The notes: a model not told the origin generated them from the letters alone. 64,000 nt of DNA from Tubulanus polymorphus (GCF_964204645.1 NC_134031.1:3145001-3209000); one strand, 5' to 3'; shown: positions 1-10,112, counted from the first letter of the stretch. Numbers and translations: made by a program.

Positions 1-187
1 GGTCTGTAGCTGAAGTCGGCTAGGTTATCTACATCAGCTAGTGTAATCGTTATAGCACTGGACAATGAAATTATCATGAAGTATTTCGCATGTATGATTA
101 ATGTGGAAACAGACTCAATCAATCTAATTTGCGATAAATTCATATAAAGTCTTTCATCCATAAAATTCGTTCATAGTGTTCCCCACC

Positions 188-220
188 AGACGTGCTTCAG
201 ACGTGCTTCAGACGTGCTTC
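188..220. repeat. 11-bp tandem repeat, three copies
   Basis: The unit agacgtgcttc is repeated three times without mismatch. Confidence 0.9.
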
Positions 221-867
221 GCCGTTCAACATTTGTTCGTATCGATAACAATTGATGTAAAATTACCGAAATTTCGTATTCAGATGTTTGCAGCTTAAGC
301 GTGAAAGTGGATTCATATTTCACTCACTTTGCAACGCTGAATGAATTGAAAATAGAATCGATTACATAGATCGAGTTACTGTCTGATGCGATAAAACCGC
401 GTAATACGTGTCGGATTCATGTATGCACCATCGAACACTTTGACAGATATCAGAATTGCAGAATCCAATTCAACCAAAGAAGTAAGAGGTATCTAACAAT
501 GATTGTTTCAATTTTCATTTTTCATTTCTAATCAATTAGTGCCAGAATTTACATGGTTTTTATGTGAGTTCATCCGATGTGACGTAGGGTTTTCTATTGT
601 TTTCCTTGAGATATTTACATAGTAACTTTAATAGCTGGTGGTTCTCTACGTCAGTGAAATAATCCTGATCTGTGTGACGAACACACTGATAAGCCAAATC
701 TAAACCAGTCATATCTAATCAGCAATTTTTCAATGACAAAATATATCGTATTCACACTGGATTCTTAAGGAATACTTTGTTAGTGTTCATTGACGATTCC
801 GCCCATAAGACCAGGCTGGTACATGCCTCGAAATATTTGCATCGCATACATTAGTAAGATGCGTCTA

Positions 868-947
868 ATCCTCCCTCGGCAGGGATTCGAACCTGATGGC
901 ATCGCTACACGAACTCGATCAGGTTCGAATCCCTGCCGGGGGAGGAT
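868..947. repeat. 30-bp inverted repeat made of tRNA 3'-half-like arms
   Basis: The arms 868-897 and 918-947 are reverse complements with one mismatch and a 20-base loop. Each arm contains GGTTCGAATCCC, which matches the T-loop (B-box) consensus of tRNA genes, and continues into a CCCTGCCGGG-like stretch. No cloverleaf or A box accompanies them. This looks like two head-to-head tRNA-derived fragments, perhaps from a SINE, rather than a working tRNA gene. Confidence 0.75.
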
Positions 948-999
948 GGATGAATCGGTAATGTGTAAGTTTATAAAACTGTAATTGAGGATAAACTTT

Positions 1000-1290
1000 C
1001 GATTGCTAATATATGCCCACTGCTGTACTGCTCGTCGTCATATTTACCGCTGATATCGATTCACGCTGGACGAGCAAGAAATTGCGTGATAATTCCATAA
1101 AACAGTTGAATAAACATTTTCCATCAGCTTTGTGCATTCTCCTATTATTAGAAGTGGGTTCGAATTCTCTTAGTTCTTTATGATGAGTTAAACTTCGACG
1201 ACCACGATATTTACAATGTAATATCCAGTTTCCCATCTGTTTTCGAATCGTGCAGGCAACCGGGCTTCATATACGGCACCATCAGTAATA
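1000..1290 (+). promoter_or_regulatory. Upstream region of peptide copy 1, diverged family promoter
   Basis: It aligns along its length with the promoters of copies 3-6: the block with 'gctggacgagcaagaaattg' near 1067, the 'gttgaata' stretch, and 'cccatctgttttcgaatcg' just before a TATA-like CATATAC (TATAC at 1270-1274). The palindrome TCGCTCGAGCGA of copies 4-6 is degraded here, and the TATA is weaker (TATAC rather than TATAAG). The AACACGTAAG motif that follows the TATA in most copies lies further downstream, near 1340. Confidence 0.5.
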
Positions 1291-1502
1291 CTGGGAACAA
1301 CGAGTAGATTGGAAGCTGTGAATCGATCTATCGTCCACTGAACACGTAAGTTATTCATACAGTGCCTTTTTACGTTTGATTCCTTGGTCTTTAAAGTGAT
1401 GTATTGTTTGTATGAAATCTCACAGGTTATCGTAATTAGGGGCTACTAACATGTGGGTCTCACCAGAAATACGCATTATTCCTAAAATGCATAACAACAA
1501 TA

Positions 1503-2110
1503 ATGTGTTTTTTTATCATTTTCCTAGGATTTTATTCAAACGCAGTGTCTACAATCATTAGTAAGTGGGACTCCATTTACACTATTAACAATATTGATAA
1601 TAACGAAAATAATAATAATTGTTATCATCATCATAATTGTTATTATCTTTATTATTGCTATTATTAAAATGGCTTTTGTTTATGTCCTGTAAGTTTATAT
1701 GCTACGTTACTTTTATTTTCTCGTCATTTCGCCCGATAATGGCTGTTAGTCAACAGCCGAAACGTCGTGGTTTCGTTTTGATAATCTATATCGTATGAAA
1801 ATTCGAATTGTGGGACCTCTTCGGTTAGAATAGCTAGGTACCAGTGTTTCGCAATACTATCCGTAGTTATTAATTTGTCTAATTCTGGATTTATTTGGCC
1901 AATTATCATATTAAAAAAGACATAAAAAGTCAAATCATTCGTTTTTTCTTCACAGGTAAGGTGCTGAAATTCGTTTCTTCACTTATTGGGATATTTGTCT
2001 CCATTTGCGCGATGGCTGCCGCCGCCGAAGAAAAAGCGCAAGATTCCAATACTGCACTCCATAGGCTAATCAGAGGATATTGCAACGCCAGTGGAACAGT
2101 TTGTTCCTAA
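1503..2110 (+). CDS. Secreted cysteine-loop peptide precursor, copy 1 (start uncertain)
   Basis: The oldest-looking member of the array. Its main exon is 1956-2110, opened by a pyrimidine-rich tract and CACAG and closed by TAA at 2108-2110. It encodes a hydrophobic segment ending in Ala-Ala-Ala-Ala, an acidic spacer, RLIR, and an 11-residue end GYCNASGTVCS whose two cysteines are six residues apart (five in the other copies). The seven-base start exon of copies 3-6 aligns to 1554-1560 and still precedes a good donor (GTAAGT at 1561), but the ATG has become ATC. An in-frame ATG at 1503 with no stop before the donor could supply a new start by adding 17 residues to the signal region. AATAAA lies at 2264-2269. 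It is either a gene with a shifted start or a decaying copy; the intact frame and the kept splice sites favour the former. Confidence 0.5.
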
Positions 2111-2506
2111 AAACATGAATATTTTGAGTCACTTATTGGCGACGAGTTGCAATTAATGCAGTTAAATCTTTTTCTCCAATTCTCAAACAATATTTCCTTT
2201 CACACCATCTTTCTTATATTGTTCATTAAGAAAGCTATCTAATATACTATAATTGGACTACTAAATAAAGTATCGAAATAAATACTCCAATGAACTCTGT
2301 TCTTCTTTGGTTGAAATGAGGATTCCTATTTGCATGAAGCGGAAAACATCTGACACAAATATCTTAATGATTTCAACGGGAATGTTTAATGCTAATGAAA
2401 TATTCACTATTTCAGGGCACATAAAAGAAGTGGCAAAAGAGTAATCTTATAGAAAATCACTGCGAATAAAGTTTCCGTTGTTTCTCAAAATGGCACTGGA
2501 AAATTG

Positions 2507-2755
2507 CCACGAGAACACGCGCTCCTGCGCTCTCGTCTGGATCCACCTCTTGTGAAAACTGGATGACTTCAATGCTCGTCTTAATTCACGTCAAACGCAT
2601 TTTACTGCACCATCAATAGGGGCATCTCGCGATCCTATCGAATACCCCCATATACTTAAATTCCTACTGCCCACTCTCAGCGTCTCCGTCATAAAATTCC
2701 AGCTCTACAAGAGTGCGAGCGACGAATGGAATGTAATCGTGAAGAATAGTACAAT
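2507..2755 (+). repeat. Dispersed direct repeat, left copy
   Basis: About 250 bp that recur at 5024-5284 in the same orientation. The best-matching part is the run beginning 'gatcctatcgaatacccc' and ending near 'ctctacaagagtgcgag'. No protein or RNA is recognisable in it. The pair brackets the GPCR gene at 3227-4216. Confidence 0.8.
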
Positions 2756-3226
2756 ATGTCCGTAACATTTTCGTTTTGCCAAGTTCTATGAGACCGGTGT
2801 AGAGAAGTACATTTCTTGTTAACGTCACCGTAACGATCAGTGATAACCTTTCTCCACTGGCGGGGTGCTGGTAACATGAATTCCATAAATGACACTCTTA
2901 TAATGGGGAAGATTTTATCATAGTCTCGTCTTACCCATAGTTAAGTTACATCTTGTCTTGTTTATAACTGTCTAAAACATATTAAGGAATTTTTTCAATC
3001 AAATAACATTTTTATGTATTAAACGAAATGGATTTTCTTTTTACTCTGGGTTGTAGGACAATTCCACGGACAATTCCCACGAATAAGAAATATTCACCAT
3101 CATGTTACCTCCGGAGCTCTGTATCGACTAGTCGGGGAAATGCTATGTGAAAAATGCTAAAAAGGATTTCCTTTACTTTGTTACATGGAATGCAACATTT
3201 TTGCTTTTATCTATCATAGGCTTTTA
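2756..3226. other. GPCR downstream flank, no gene seen
   Basis: AT-rich sequence between the left direct repeat and the stop of the minus-strand GPCR. It presumably contains that gene's 3' UTR. No other structure stands out. Confidence 0.4.
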
Positions 3227-4216
3227 TTAAATTCCATTACCACGATACTTTTTAAATGTCCCCCATTCCGTTCCCTCACGTAAGTTATTCCTGAAGTTAC
3301 TGCTGAATAAAAGAATGAAACCATTAACGATATGGTTTGCATTTTTCAGGACTACAGAAATCGCATCGGCAGTTAAAATGAAAACTCCATATAACCCATC
3401 GCAGTGAGAAAGGTAATACATGAATGTCTTTGAATGGTGTCCATGTTCTAACAAGAGAAGTTGTGTAAGACAATTCAAAAATGACAAAATCAAAAATGCG
3501 GCAGCTGTGGAAACGACTAAGACAGTTAGCTTTTTGGCAGCTACTTTTTTCTTGCCAGTACCTTGACCATCCATACCCGCAGAAATTTTAGCACCGACAA
3601 TTATTTTTGCATTGCAAATGACAATAGTTACGAATGGTATGTAGAGAGACAAGGCGCTGTTAGTGTAATAGAAAATACTCACTCCAATTTCACTTATTAA
3701 TCTGCAATTTGTCCACGTACTCATGAAAGCTGTTGGTTCGTGGAAAGCCGACCAAACTATGTGGAAGAGAATAAAAAGACCACTGGTTATAGCGATGGAT
3801 TTCTTTGCCCTACCGACGGTACACAGACTTGCCGCTTGAAGAGGCCTCGAAACAGCTACCGCGCGGTCAACTGTCATCAAAACCAGTACCCACACTGCTA
3901 TATGACTCGGACAGTGCGTGTGAAAAACCTTCACAATGCACATTACTTTGTTGAATTTAACGTGAAAGTAGTCCATCAAATAGGGTACCTCGATAGATAT
4001 TATTGCGTAAAGATCGGCGATACTTAACGCGAGCAAGTAGAAATGTCCCCCGCTGAATGACGCTTTCTTGTAAGTTCCTAAAGCTACGATTATCAAACCC
4101 AGGAGACTTATAACTGGAAATGCAAAAGCCGAATATAAATTCAATTTAACGGTAATCGGTGGTATCCTGTCGAAATATATTTGGCATACATTTATAGCGT
4201 GGCTCGAATCGTTCAT
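3227..4216 (-). CDS. Orphan rhodopsin-class (class A) GPCR, intronless
   Basis: A 329-residue seven-helix receptor in one uninterrupted frame. The N-terminus has a glycosylation site (Asn2-Asp-Ser). Helix 1 spans about 28-48, but the usual GxxxN of helix 1 is not evident. Helix 2 has LSIAD (64-68). Cys93 at the top of helix 3 and Cys171 in the second extracellular loop can form the conserved disulfide. The DRY motif is DRA (117-119, in VDRAVAVSRPL). Loop 3 is Lys-rich (222-229). Helix 6 lacks the CWxP toggle, and helix 7 has N-G-F-I-L (298-302) in place of NPxxY, followed by a short helix 8 (SSNFR). These traits fit the divergent single-exon orphan and FMRFamide-receptor-like GPCRs of lophotrochozoans; the ligand cannot be read from sequence. 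The base at -3 of the ATG is T, a weak start context. It lies inside the peptide array on the opposite strand. Confidence 0.85.
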   Translation of the reverse strand: MNDSSHAINVCQIYFDRIPPITVKLNLYSAFAFPVISLLGLIIVALGTYKKASFSGGHFYLLALSIADLYAIISIEVPYLMDYFHVKFNKVMCIVKVFHTHCPSHIAVWVLVLMTVDRAVAVSRPLQAASLCTVGRAKKSIAITSGLFILFHIVWSAFHEPTAFMSTWTNCRLISEIGVSIFYYTNSALSLYIPFVTIVICNAKIIVGAKISAGMDGQGTGKKKVAAKKLTVLVVSTAAAFLILSFLNCLTQLLLLEHGHHSKTFMYYLSHCDGLYGVFILTADAISVVLKNANHIVNGFILLFSSNFRNNLREGTEWGTFKKYRGNGI

Positions 4217-4844
4217 CGAAATAACGATACCTTCATCACGCTCTTAAAAAACAGCAGAAAAACAGTCGCTACCAGTATTTTCAAGATCGCTAGTGACGTT
4301 GGAACATGAAACGTAACCTTAGAAGGGCTATATTCAAATCAGAGCCAACTTAAACTGAACTGCTTTATCGGTAAGTGTATTAAATTCGAACATTGTTAGT
4401 TATCAAATGTCTATAAAACATCGATAGAAAATGTCCACACAATGAATTCACTTCGCACTGTTTGTTTGGCGCACGGAATAGGTTTTTATCGAGGCTGTAG
4501 TCGTGACGGCATCGGCGACTTCTAATCACATCCTATCTAACAGACCGTTGTCGTAAGTTGTCCCCAAGTCTAGCTGATATGTAAAACGGTTCATAACGAT
4601 CTTCGATACGGAATTACGAGGAAAATGTTCTGAATTGATTTAAACGTTGTGTCTACCATACATATAATGACAGACATCAAGTAATCATGTATTTATCTAA
4701 CGACTTCGAATTCATAATACATATTTTCATGTAAATTGAAAAAAAAATTGGCTTTCGGAATGGAACCTGATATGACAAATGGTATCGCATTGGTAAAATG
4801 TAACTGTAATTTTGAGTTTATGAGACCGTAGTTAATAAAGGTTC
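4217..4844. other. GPCR upstream flank
   Basis: AT-rich sequence upstream of the minus-strand GPCR, which should hold its promoter. No TATA box or other site is convincing. Confidence 0.35.
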
Positions 4845-5020
4845 TACTTTCGGTTGAAATGTTAATATACGCCCGTTGTCATATTATTCGCAGTCTTATG
4901 TCGATTCAAGCTGGACGAACAAGAAATTGCGCGATAATTATATAAAACAGTTGAATACACATTTTGATTAGCTGTTTGCGTTGTCTCATTGGAAATGGAT
5001 TTAAATTCTTAAATTTAAAA
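4845..5020 (+). promoter_or_regulatory. Orphan copy of the peptide-family promoter
   Basis: This segment matches the distal promoter of copies 3-6, including 'ggttctactttcggttga', the block 'gctggacgaacaagaaattg' and 'cagttgaatacacatttt'. The match stops near 5020, where the dispersed repeat of 5024-5284 begins. The proximal part (palindrome, TATA box, start exon) is absent here. The next matching sequence is the AACACGTAAGC motif of copy 2 near 6800, so this may be copy 2's promoter separated from its gene by inserted DNA. Confidence 0.65.
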
Positions 5021-5023
5021 TTT

Positions 5024-5284
5024 CCACGAGAACATGTTCCCCTTGTGCTCCCGTCTCGATCAGCCGCTTGGAAAAACCGGATTACTTCAAAATCTCTCAT
5101 CGTCTCAGATCACGCGATAGTTCAAACGCATTGTACTGTATCATCAAAAGGGGCATCTCTCGATCCTATCGAATACCCCCATATACTTAAATTCCTACTG
5201 CCCACTCTCAGCGTCTCCGTCATAATTCCAGCTCTACAAGAGTGCGAGTGACGAACGGAATGTAATCGTGAAGAACTGTACAAT
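5024..5284 (+). repeat. Dispersed direct repeat, right copy
   Basis: The partner of 2507-2755, best conserved over its second half. It abuts the truncated promoter piece, so its insertion or a recombination through it may have broken that promoter. Confidence 0.8.
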
Positions 5285-5661
5285 CTAGAATATCACTGGT
5301 CCAAATTCACTCTATGGGGAGTCCGATATTTTGGTTTCCTGACGAATCAAATGCCATCAAATATAGAGTGGAAACGTGCCCAAGCTATTATATGTTATGT
5401 GAGCCATACCGAAAAAATCACCGGGAAAATAATCGAGAATGCTGCATTCTTATTCACATGCATATCATTTTAGTCAGAATTTGTGAAACCGCGTGGTTTT
5501 CAAACATTAGATATGCATCGACAAAACTCGATCTGTGTAATAGATCTAAATTTACATTTCACTTAGCATTGTCAAGTGAGCGCAATTTGAATCCACTTTC
5601 ACGTTTAAACCGCAGACATCGAAGTTAGAAATTTCGGTAATTCTGTCCGAATCGCGTGGCA

Positions 5662-5959
5662 GCTGATTCGGGTCATGTAAAAAATCGCACACGTTGCAAT
5701 TTTGAAGGAAAACCTCGTTTTATTACGCGAAAAAACGAAACGCCACCAAAAACAGATGTTGCAGTTTTCAGTGAAGCCTAAAAACCGATTCTATTCCTCG
5801 ATTAAACGAAAGTAGAGATGTCAAAACGAATTTTTCTCGTTTTATTCGCGGCGGTTTTTTCCTTTAAACGAGGTCATTTTCGTTTCATCCAGCAGTGTTG
5901 ATACGACTTTTAGGCGTTGGTAAAATTAAATTGCAACGTGTGTGATGTATTTGATCAGC
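5662..5959. mobile_element. MITE-like element with about 40-bp imperfect terminal inverted repeats
   Basis: The left end (gctgattcgg, then aaaaatcgcacacgttgcaat) is repeated inverted at the right end (ttgcaacgtgtgtgat, then ttgatcagc). The interior is rich in 'cgttttat' and 'aaacga' and has no coding frame. At about 300 bp it fits a non-autonomous DNA transposon. The superfamily is not determined. Confidence 0.65.
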
Positions 5960-6239
5960 CAAGAACTGTAATCGATCTTAAAGAATATTCAGCTGATTAC
6001 ATTAAACATGACAGCCGATAAGCGATAGGAAAGGGTTTTGCGTAGGAGTTCCTGATCAAAATCATTCAGTCACTCTCCCTCTCTAATGGTAGTGATCCGC
6101 CCGTAAAGATATCTTATACAACTATATGCTCGGACTAATTAGTCGGGTGGTTTTTGGCCGTATACCGAATTTGCAAGTAATAGCTTTCAAAATGAACGAA
6201 TTTCGGTTTTTGTAGTCAGGTCGGAACTATATTATGTAT

Positions 6240-6412
6240 AACCTAAACGCATTTTGCAGCATCGGTAACCTTGAAACCAGGTCCGGACTACTACCAGCGA
6301 CCGTGCTCAATTGCGTGATTGACTATTTTCCGACTATAGTTCCGACTAACTGACAGATTTTAATTAGTTCGCAAATAGTCGAATAACTGTGATAACCGAA
6401 GTTTACCCTGGC
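6240..6412. mobile_element. Fragment of a dispersed MITE family (related to 34366-34603 and 47007-47113)
   Basis: It shares 'gcgaccgtgctcaattgcgtg', 'gactatagttc' and 'cgcaaatagtcga' with 47007-47113. It ends with AACCGAAGTTTACCCTGGC, close to the right terminal repeat of the intact element at 34366-34603. A matching left end is not evident, so it looks truncated. Confidence 0.6.
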
Positions 6413-7125
6413 TGACCGGCGGCCATCTTTGATTTCAAGACATACATTTTCACCTATAACTGTGATTGTATTTCACGTAGAGCATTTAAATTTCACATGA
6501 GAATATAAGATGCCAGCATATATCAGTATATTAACACCCGAAAACATGAAATTGAACATATATCTATTATACCACAGGAGCGATTCAAATCAATATCATC
6601 GACCAGTTCTAATGTCACTCCCTATTAAATTTCAAGAGTTGTAAATGGGATTGAGTTGTTATCGTTTTACAAATTGAGAAACTAGTTTGTCATATCGAGT
6701 TACTCCTGCTCCCAAATTTATGTATGCCAGTTGATATCATTTAAGGCACAGCAGCATCAGGAGATCAAAGACGGGTTTCACAGCTTTGAAAGTTCTACCA
6801 AACACGTAAGCAAAATCTCTATCTGTTAATCATTCTAATTTCAGTTTTGGAATGCGTATATGATTTTTCCACTGTAGGTTTCGTTAGTTCCAGAACATAT
6901 CTATAATTTTTAGTAAGTTTTTCAATACTCTACTTTATGTAAGATGAATTTATCATTTAAACTGTGTTCTACCGCGGATACGTCAAGCATTTTCAGATAT
7001 CATTCAGTAATTATTGAACTGTGGAACTCTCTCGACGAACTGAATATAACTGAAATCAACAGAGAGTAAAACGTTTGCTTTTCTGCAAAGCTTATGCTCT
7101 GTGAATTCAGCACCACTATCATACC

Positions 7126-7128
7126 ATT

Positions 7129-7166
<38 letters not shown>

Positions 7167-7205
7167 CATTATTATCATTATTATTATTATTATTATTATT
7201 CATTT
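7126..7205. repeat. (ATT)n microsatellite
   Basis: About 80 bases of ATT repeats with a few ATC/AGT interruptions, inside the presumed intron upstream of copy 2. The Asn-rich open frame on the other strand is an artefact of this repeat. Confidence 0.95.
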
Positions 7206-7560
7206 AACCTTTCTCTTCTGCTTTACACGTATAAGTCTAAAACGGCTAGGGATCGGTTGCTCAAATATTGTTTATTTCTAACTAGTCGTTAAGCTTTGCG
7301 ACTGGTTAGAATCTCTAACGAGTAGTGGGCGATTGGACCGACCGTTGTATCTTTGAGCAACCGGGAAAAAAATGCCTGTTTATAATCTAACGAATCGTCA
7401 AGCAATTTAACGACTGTTTATACTTTCAATTTAACATTTAACATTTTAACGAAAAGTATTCTGCCGCTGGTTCGAACTTAGCCACAATCGAGCGACATAG
7501 CGAGACGACTTAGAAATAGGCATAAGAATGAATTTCGTCGGTTGTGAAGACGATACGATA

Positions 7561-7688
7561 CGATACGATTTTATACCGTGTGCCTTGGAGTAATCATTTG
7601 ATTTCTCCAAGCAAGCGCCAAACGATACGATTTTTTATATCTCGCACCTTGGAGTAATCATTTGATTTCTCCAAGCAAGCGCCAAACG
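7561..7688. repeat. Two-copy tandem repeat, about 64 bp
   Basis: Two adjacent copies begin 'cgatacgatttt', continue through 'ccttggagtaatcatttg', and end 'caagcaagcgccaaa'. Most of the difference is in a short A/T stretch. It is preceded by a (gatac)n run at 7549-7566. Confidence 0.9.
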
Positions 7689-7764
7689 TCGCTTTAAGTT
7701 CACAAAGTAAATTAAATCCCAGAATAAGTTGAACAGCGACCTGTCGGAGCAATTCATTATCAAT

Positions 7765-7815
7765 CGAGTTAGACCCCGGGTTAAAGATAATACAAGTCTT
7801 TAAAACCGGGCCCTA
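7765..7815. mobile_element. Half of a MITE with GGGCCCGGTTT termini
   Basis: The sequence 'gaccccgggttaaagataatacaagtctttaaaaccgggccct' (in part) matches the right half of the intact element at 39148-39256. No left half is seen. Confidence 0.6.
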
Positions 7816-7961
7816 GCGTTTTGTACGCAACAATCGCTTTTAGATCGTGCACCATTCAAAATATACCGAGATAAAATCTCCTATGTCGCAGTAAAAAACA
7901 TACTAAATGCAGAACGCTAGGACTAACTGAATCTTGATACTTAAATTCATTTTCAGGCAAC

Positions 7962-8129
7962 ATGTATAAATTCGTTGTTCCGCTCTGTGGGATATTTGTA
8001 TCTATCTGGGCAATGGCGACAGCTGATGAAGAAAAAGAAGAACTGTCGGCTGATGCTTTATTGGAGAGGTTAATTCGAGGTGCATGCACGGCTGGAAAAT
8101 CCTGCAACAATGGCGCCGGATCCGGCTAG
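7962..8129 (+). CDS. Secreted cysteine-loop peptide precursor, copy 2
   Basis: A 55-residue secreted precursor. The exon opens after TTTCAG at 7951-7956. Here the ATG lies inside it, at the position where copies 3-5 read ATT, so this member can start without the seven-base exon. The signal peptide is about 21 residues, begins MYKFVVPLCG, has the family core IFVSIWAMA, and should be cut after Ala-Thr-Ala. A Glu-rich spacer follows (DEEKEE...), then ERLIR, then a C-terminal peptide GACTAGKSCNNGAGSG with a C-x5-C loop. The terminal Gly could be an amide donor. In the aligned upstream exon the ATGATAG of other copies reads ATTTTTA (about 6908-6914) before a GTAAGT donor, so that exon is probably 5' UTR. 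The AACACGTAAGC motif occurs near 6800, but the standard promoter is missing upstream; see the orphan promoter at 4845. AATAAA is at 8318-8323. No precursor family is recognised. Confidence 0.72.
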   Translation: MYKFVVPLCGIFVSIWAMATADEEKEELSADALLERLIRGACTAGKSCNNGAGSG

Positions 8130-8429
8130 ATCATCATGGGACTTGTAGAAATTTTCTACAAGTCGTCGGGCGCTGGCTTTAGGAATGTTACTTTTAACGC
8201 GTCTCCCGATTTTCCTGCCTCTTAAACGTATAATAACACAACCTTTAGAAACTATATATTTCGTTTATTTAGTTCATTTAGGAAATGAATCTATAATTAT
8301 TCCATCAAAAATCCGAAAATAAATTTCATTTCACCGTATTCCGTGTGCTTGGTGTTTTTCATGTAATCTCCATCTCCGCCCCATCTTAGTTCTAAAGCCA
8401 ATCAAACAACTTAAGACGAGTCCTAGGCT

Positions 8430-8620
8430 TTCTTATGGGCTAAAGAGAGCTTCAAATATTCAGTCGAAGAGGCAACGCGACGAGCACCCAACCGTAATCA
8501 ATTGCCAGAATGACATTCAATCGATAATGAGGATGTAGAAACCACCGAGATCCATTGTGTAAATCGCTTATCAATTCATTTGATGGCCGATACGACGTCA
8601 TCGTCACGTGACAAATATAC
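8430..8620 (+). repeat. Array unit 3'-flank module after copy 2
   Basis: It shares 'gcttcaaatattcagtcgaagaggcaacgcgacgagcac', 'gaggatgtagaaac' and 'tgatggccgatacgacgtcatcgt' with the flanks behind copies 3-6, which shows that the whole unit was duplicated and not only the coding exons. Confidence 0.75.
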
Positions 8621-8817
8621 TATGATATTTACCATAGTGTATTTTGGTTTGTAATTAGACGAATCAGAAGAAAATTCGTGAAAAATATTCATAAGGAATC
8701 GTTTTATGGACACTGTCTTCCCATCGACCGGGCTGGTACAGGGCTCGAAATATTTGCATCGCGAATATTTCCACATGGGTTACGCAGATACTCTATCCTG
8801 TAAGCATGTAAGTGGCC

Positions 8818-9092
8818 AAGGTTCTACTTTCGGTTGAATTCTTCATATATGCACTTTTTGATCCAACGTCATATTGTTCACTGCCTGATATCGATTCAAG
8901 CTGGGCGAACAAGAAATTGAGTGATAATTCTATGAAACAGTTGAATACACATTTTTCAACGACTGTTTGTGTTCTCTAATTAGAAGTGGATTCACTTCTC
9001 TGAATTTGACGTTTTTGTGCAAAATATTTACCATGTAATATCAAGTTGCCCATCTGTTTTCATATCGCTCGAACGACCGGGCTGAATATAAG
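8818..9092 (+). promoter_or_regulatory. Promoter of peptide copy 3
   Basis: It contains the distal family blocks (ggttctactttcggttga, gctgggcgaacaagaaattg, gttgaatacacat), the proximal block 'caagttgcccatctg', a one-base variant of the palindrome (TCGCTCGAACGA) and TATAAG at 9087-9092. From TATA to the ATG is 138 bp. A motif AACACGTAAGC follows the TATA box. It could be a 5' splice site, but transcription from this TATA would be expected to start at or after it, near the conserved 'ctccatcactcag'. Confidence 0.7.
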
Positions 9093-9224
9093 AAAGTTCA
9101 CCACCTAACACGTAAGCATCATCTCCATCACTCAGCATATTTCGTTTGAGTTTTGTTGTGCTAACTAACCTCTGCAAAATCAACGTCTTGAATTGGTTTT
9201 TTTAGTTAAAGTACCAAATCTACA

Positions 9225-10112
9225 ATGATAGGTAAGTTATTGAATAACGTTCTTTTCTACGCAAATAGTATTTATCATGTGGCCTATCGCGGAAACGGGT
9301 AGTTATTTATTCAGTTATTTCAATCGTCCCATTTTTCTTCTCGCTGCTTCACCATTACATCATCAAAAGTTTACGAAGTTCAGAATTTACAATCATACCT
9401 TTCGCAATAAACGTCCATTGTACAAAATACATTCTAAATTCCCGAATGGAATTAAGACTTATATCGACATATTCTGCTTACTATAGTGTTTTGCATGTGC
9501 ACGCCGATTCAAGAAATCGCGTTTAGAATTGTACGTCTGTCAAGATATCCTTAGATGCATTTTCCTTTTCTCCATTGAATGAACCAGATATAATACGTAG
9601 AAAGTTAAGACAAACGGATACTTAGTATATTGAATCTTTAAAGCAAAAAAGCTAAACCTCATAACCATGCAAAAAAAAACATCGATTGTAGTGTTGATAA
9701 AGTTAATAGAATTCCTGATTAAAACATACAGTGAACTCTTTCAGAATATCCCTACATCAATTCTATTCTTTGCTGGTAGTATTCTAGAGTGCTTTGCATG
9801 TGGTAATTGGTGAATCGCTTTTAGGAAGGGCGTCATCTTTCAAAATAGATAGAATTGTGCCTTTTTTGCAAATAGTTGTGTGAAGCAATCGCTATATGAA
9901 GAACGTTAGGGCAAACAAAATCTTGATATTTAAATTCATTTTCAGGCAACATTTCTGAAGTAGTTGTTCCGCTGTGTGGAATTTTTGTGTCCATCTGGGC
10001 AATGGCTGCAGCCGATGAAGAAAAAGAACTAGAGACCAATGATTTGGCGAGGTTAATTCGGAGTTTATGCGGCACTGCAGCCGGATGCCCCAATAATGGC
10101 AACTACAGCTAA
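9225..10112 (+). CDS. Secreted cysteine-loop peptide precursor, copy 3
   Basis: Two coding exons: 9225-9231 (ATGATAG, donor GTAAGT) and 9946-10112 (after TTTTCAG, stop TAA at 10110-10112). Spliced, they give 57 residues. The predicted signal peptide is about 25 residues with the conserved core VVPLCGIFVSIWAMAAA. It starts MIGNIS and has a Glu instead of the usual basic residue in its n-region. Next is the acidic spacer DEEKELETNDLA, then RLIR as the likely monobasic cleavage site, then SLCGTAAGCPNNGNYS with a C-x5-C loop. AATAAA signals are at 10247-10252 and 10279-10284; the signal used by copies 2, 5 and 6 has mutated to AATGAA here. No known peptide family is recognised. Confidence 0.75.

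Larger units (their letters stand above)
1..999. other. Non-genic flank
   Basis: No coding region can be supported here. The stretch holds an 11-bp tandem triplication (188-220) and a near-perfect tRNA-like hairpin (868-947). The short open frame across the hairpin has no coding character. Confidence 0.6.

Noticed and set aside
1895-2110. 71-codon unspliced frame starting at 1895 for copy 1
   Set aside because: Its first 20 codons are the intron's pyrimidine tract and CACAG acceptor; the paralogues all begin the exon right after that acceptor.
2041-2110. Copy 1 C-terminus as a CCAP-type peptide because of the Cys-Asn-Ala start
   Set aside because: The loop has six residues rather than five, there is no Pro-Phe before it, no dibasic sites and no amidation glycine; the likeness is only superficial.
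7000-7203. Asn-rich minus frame
   Set aside because: It translates an ATT microsatellite.
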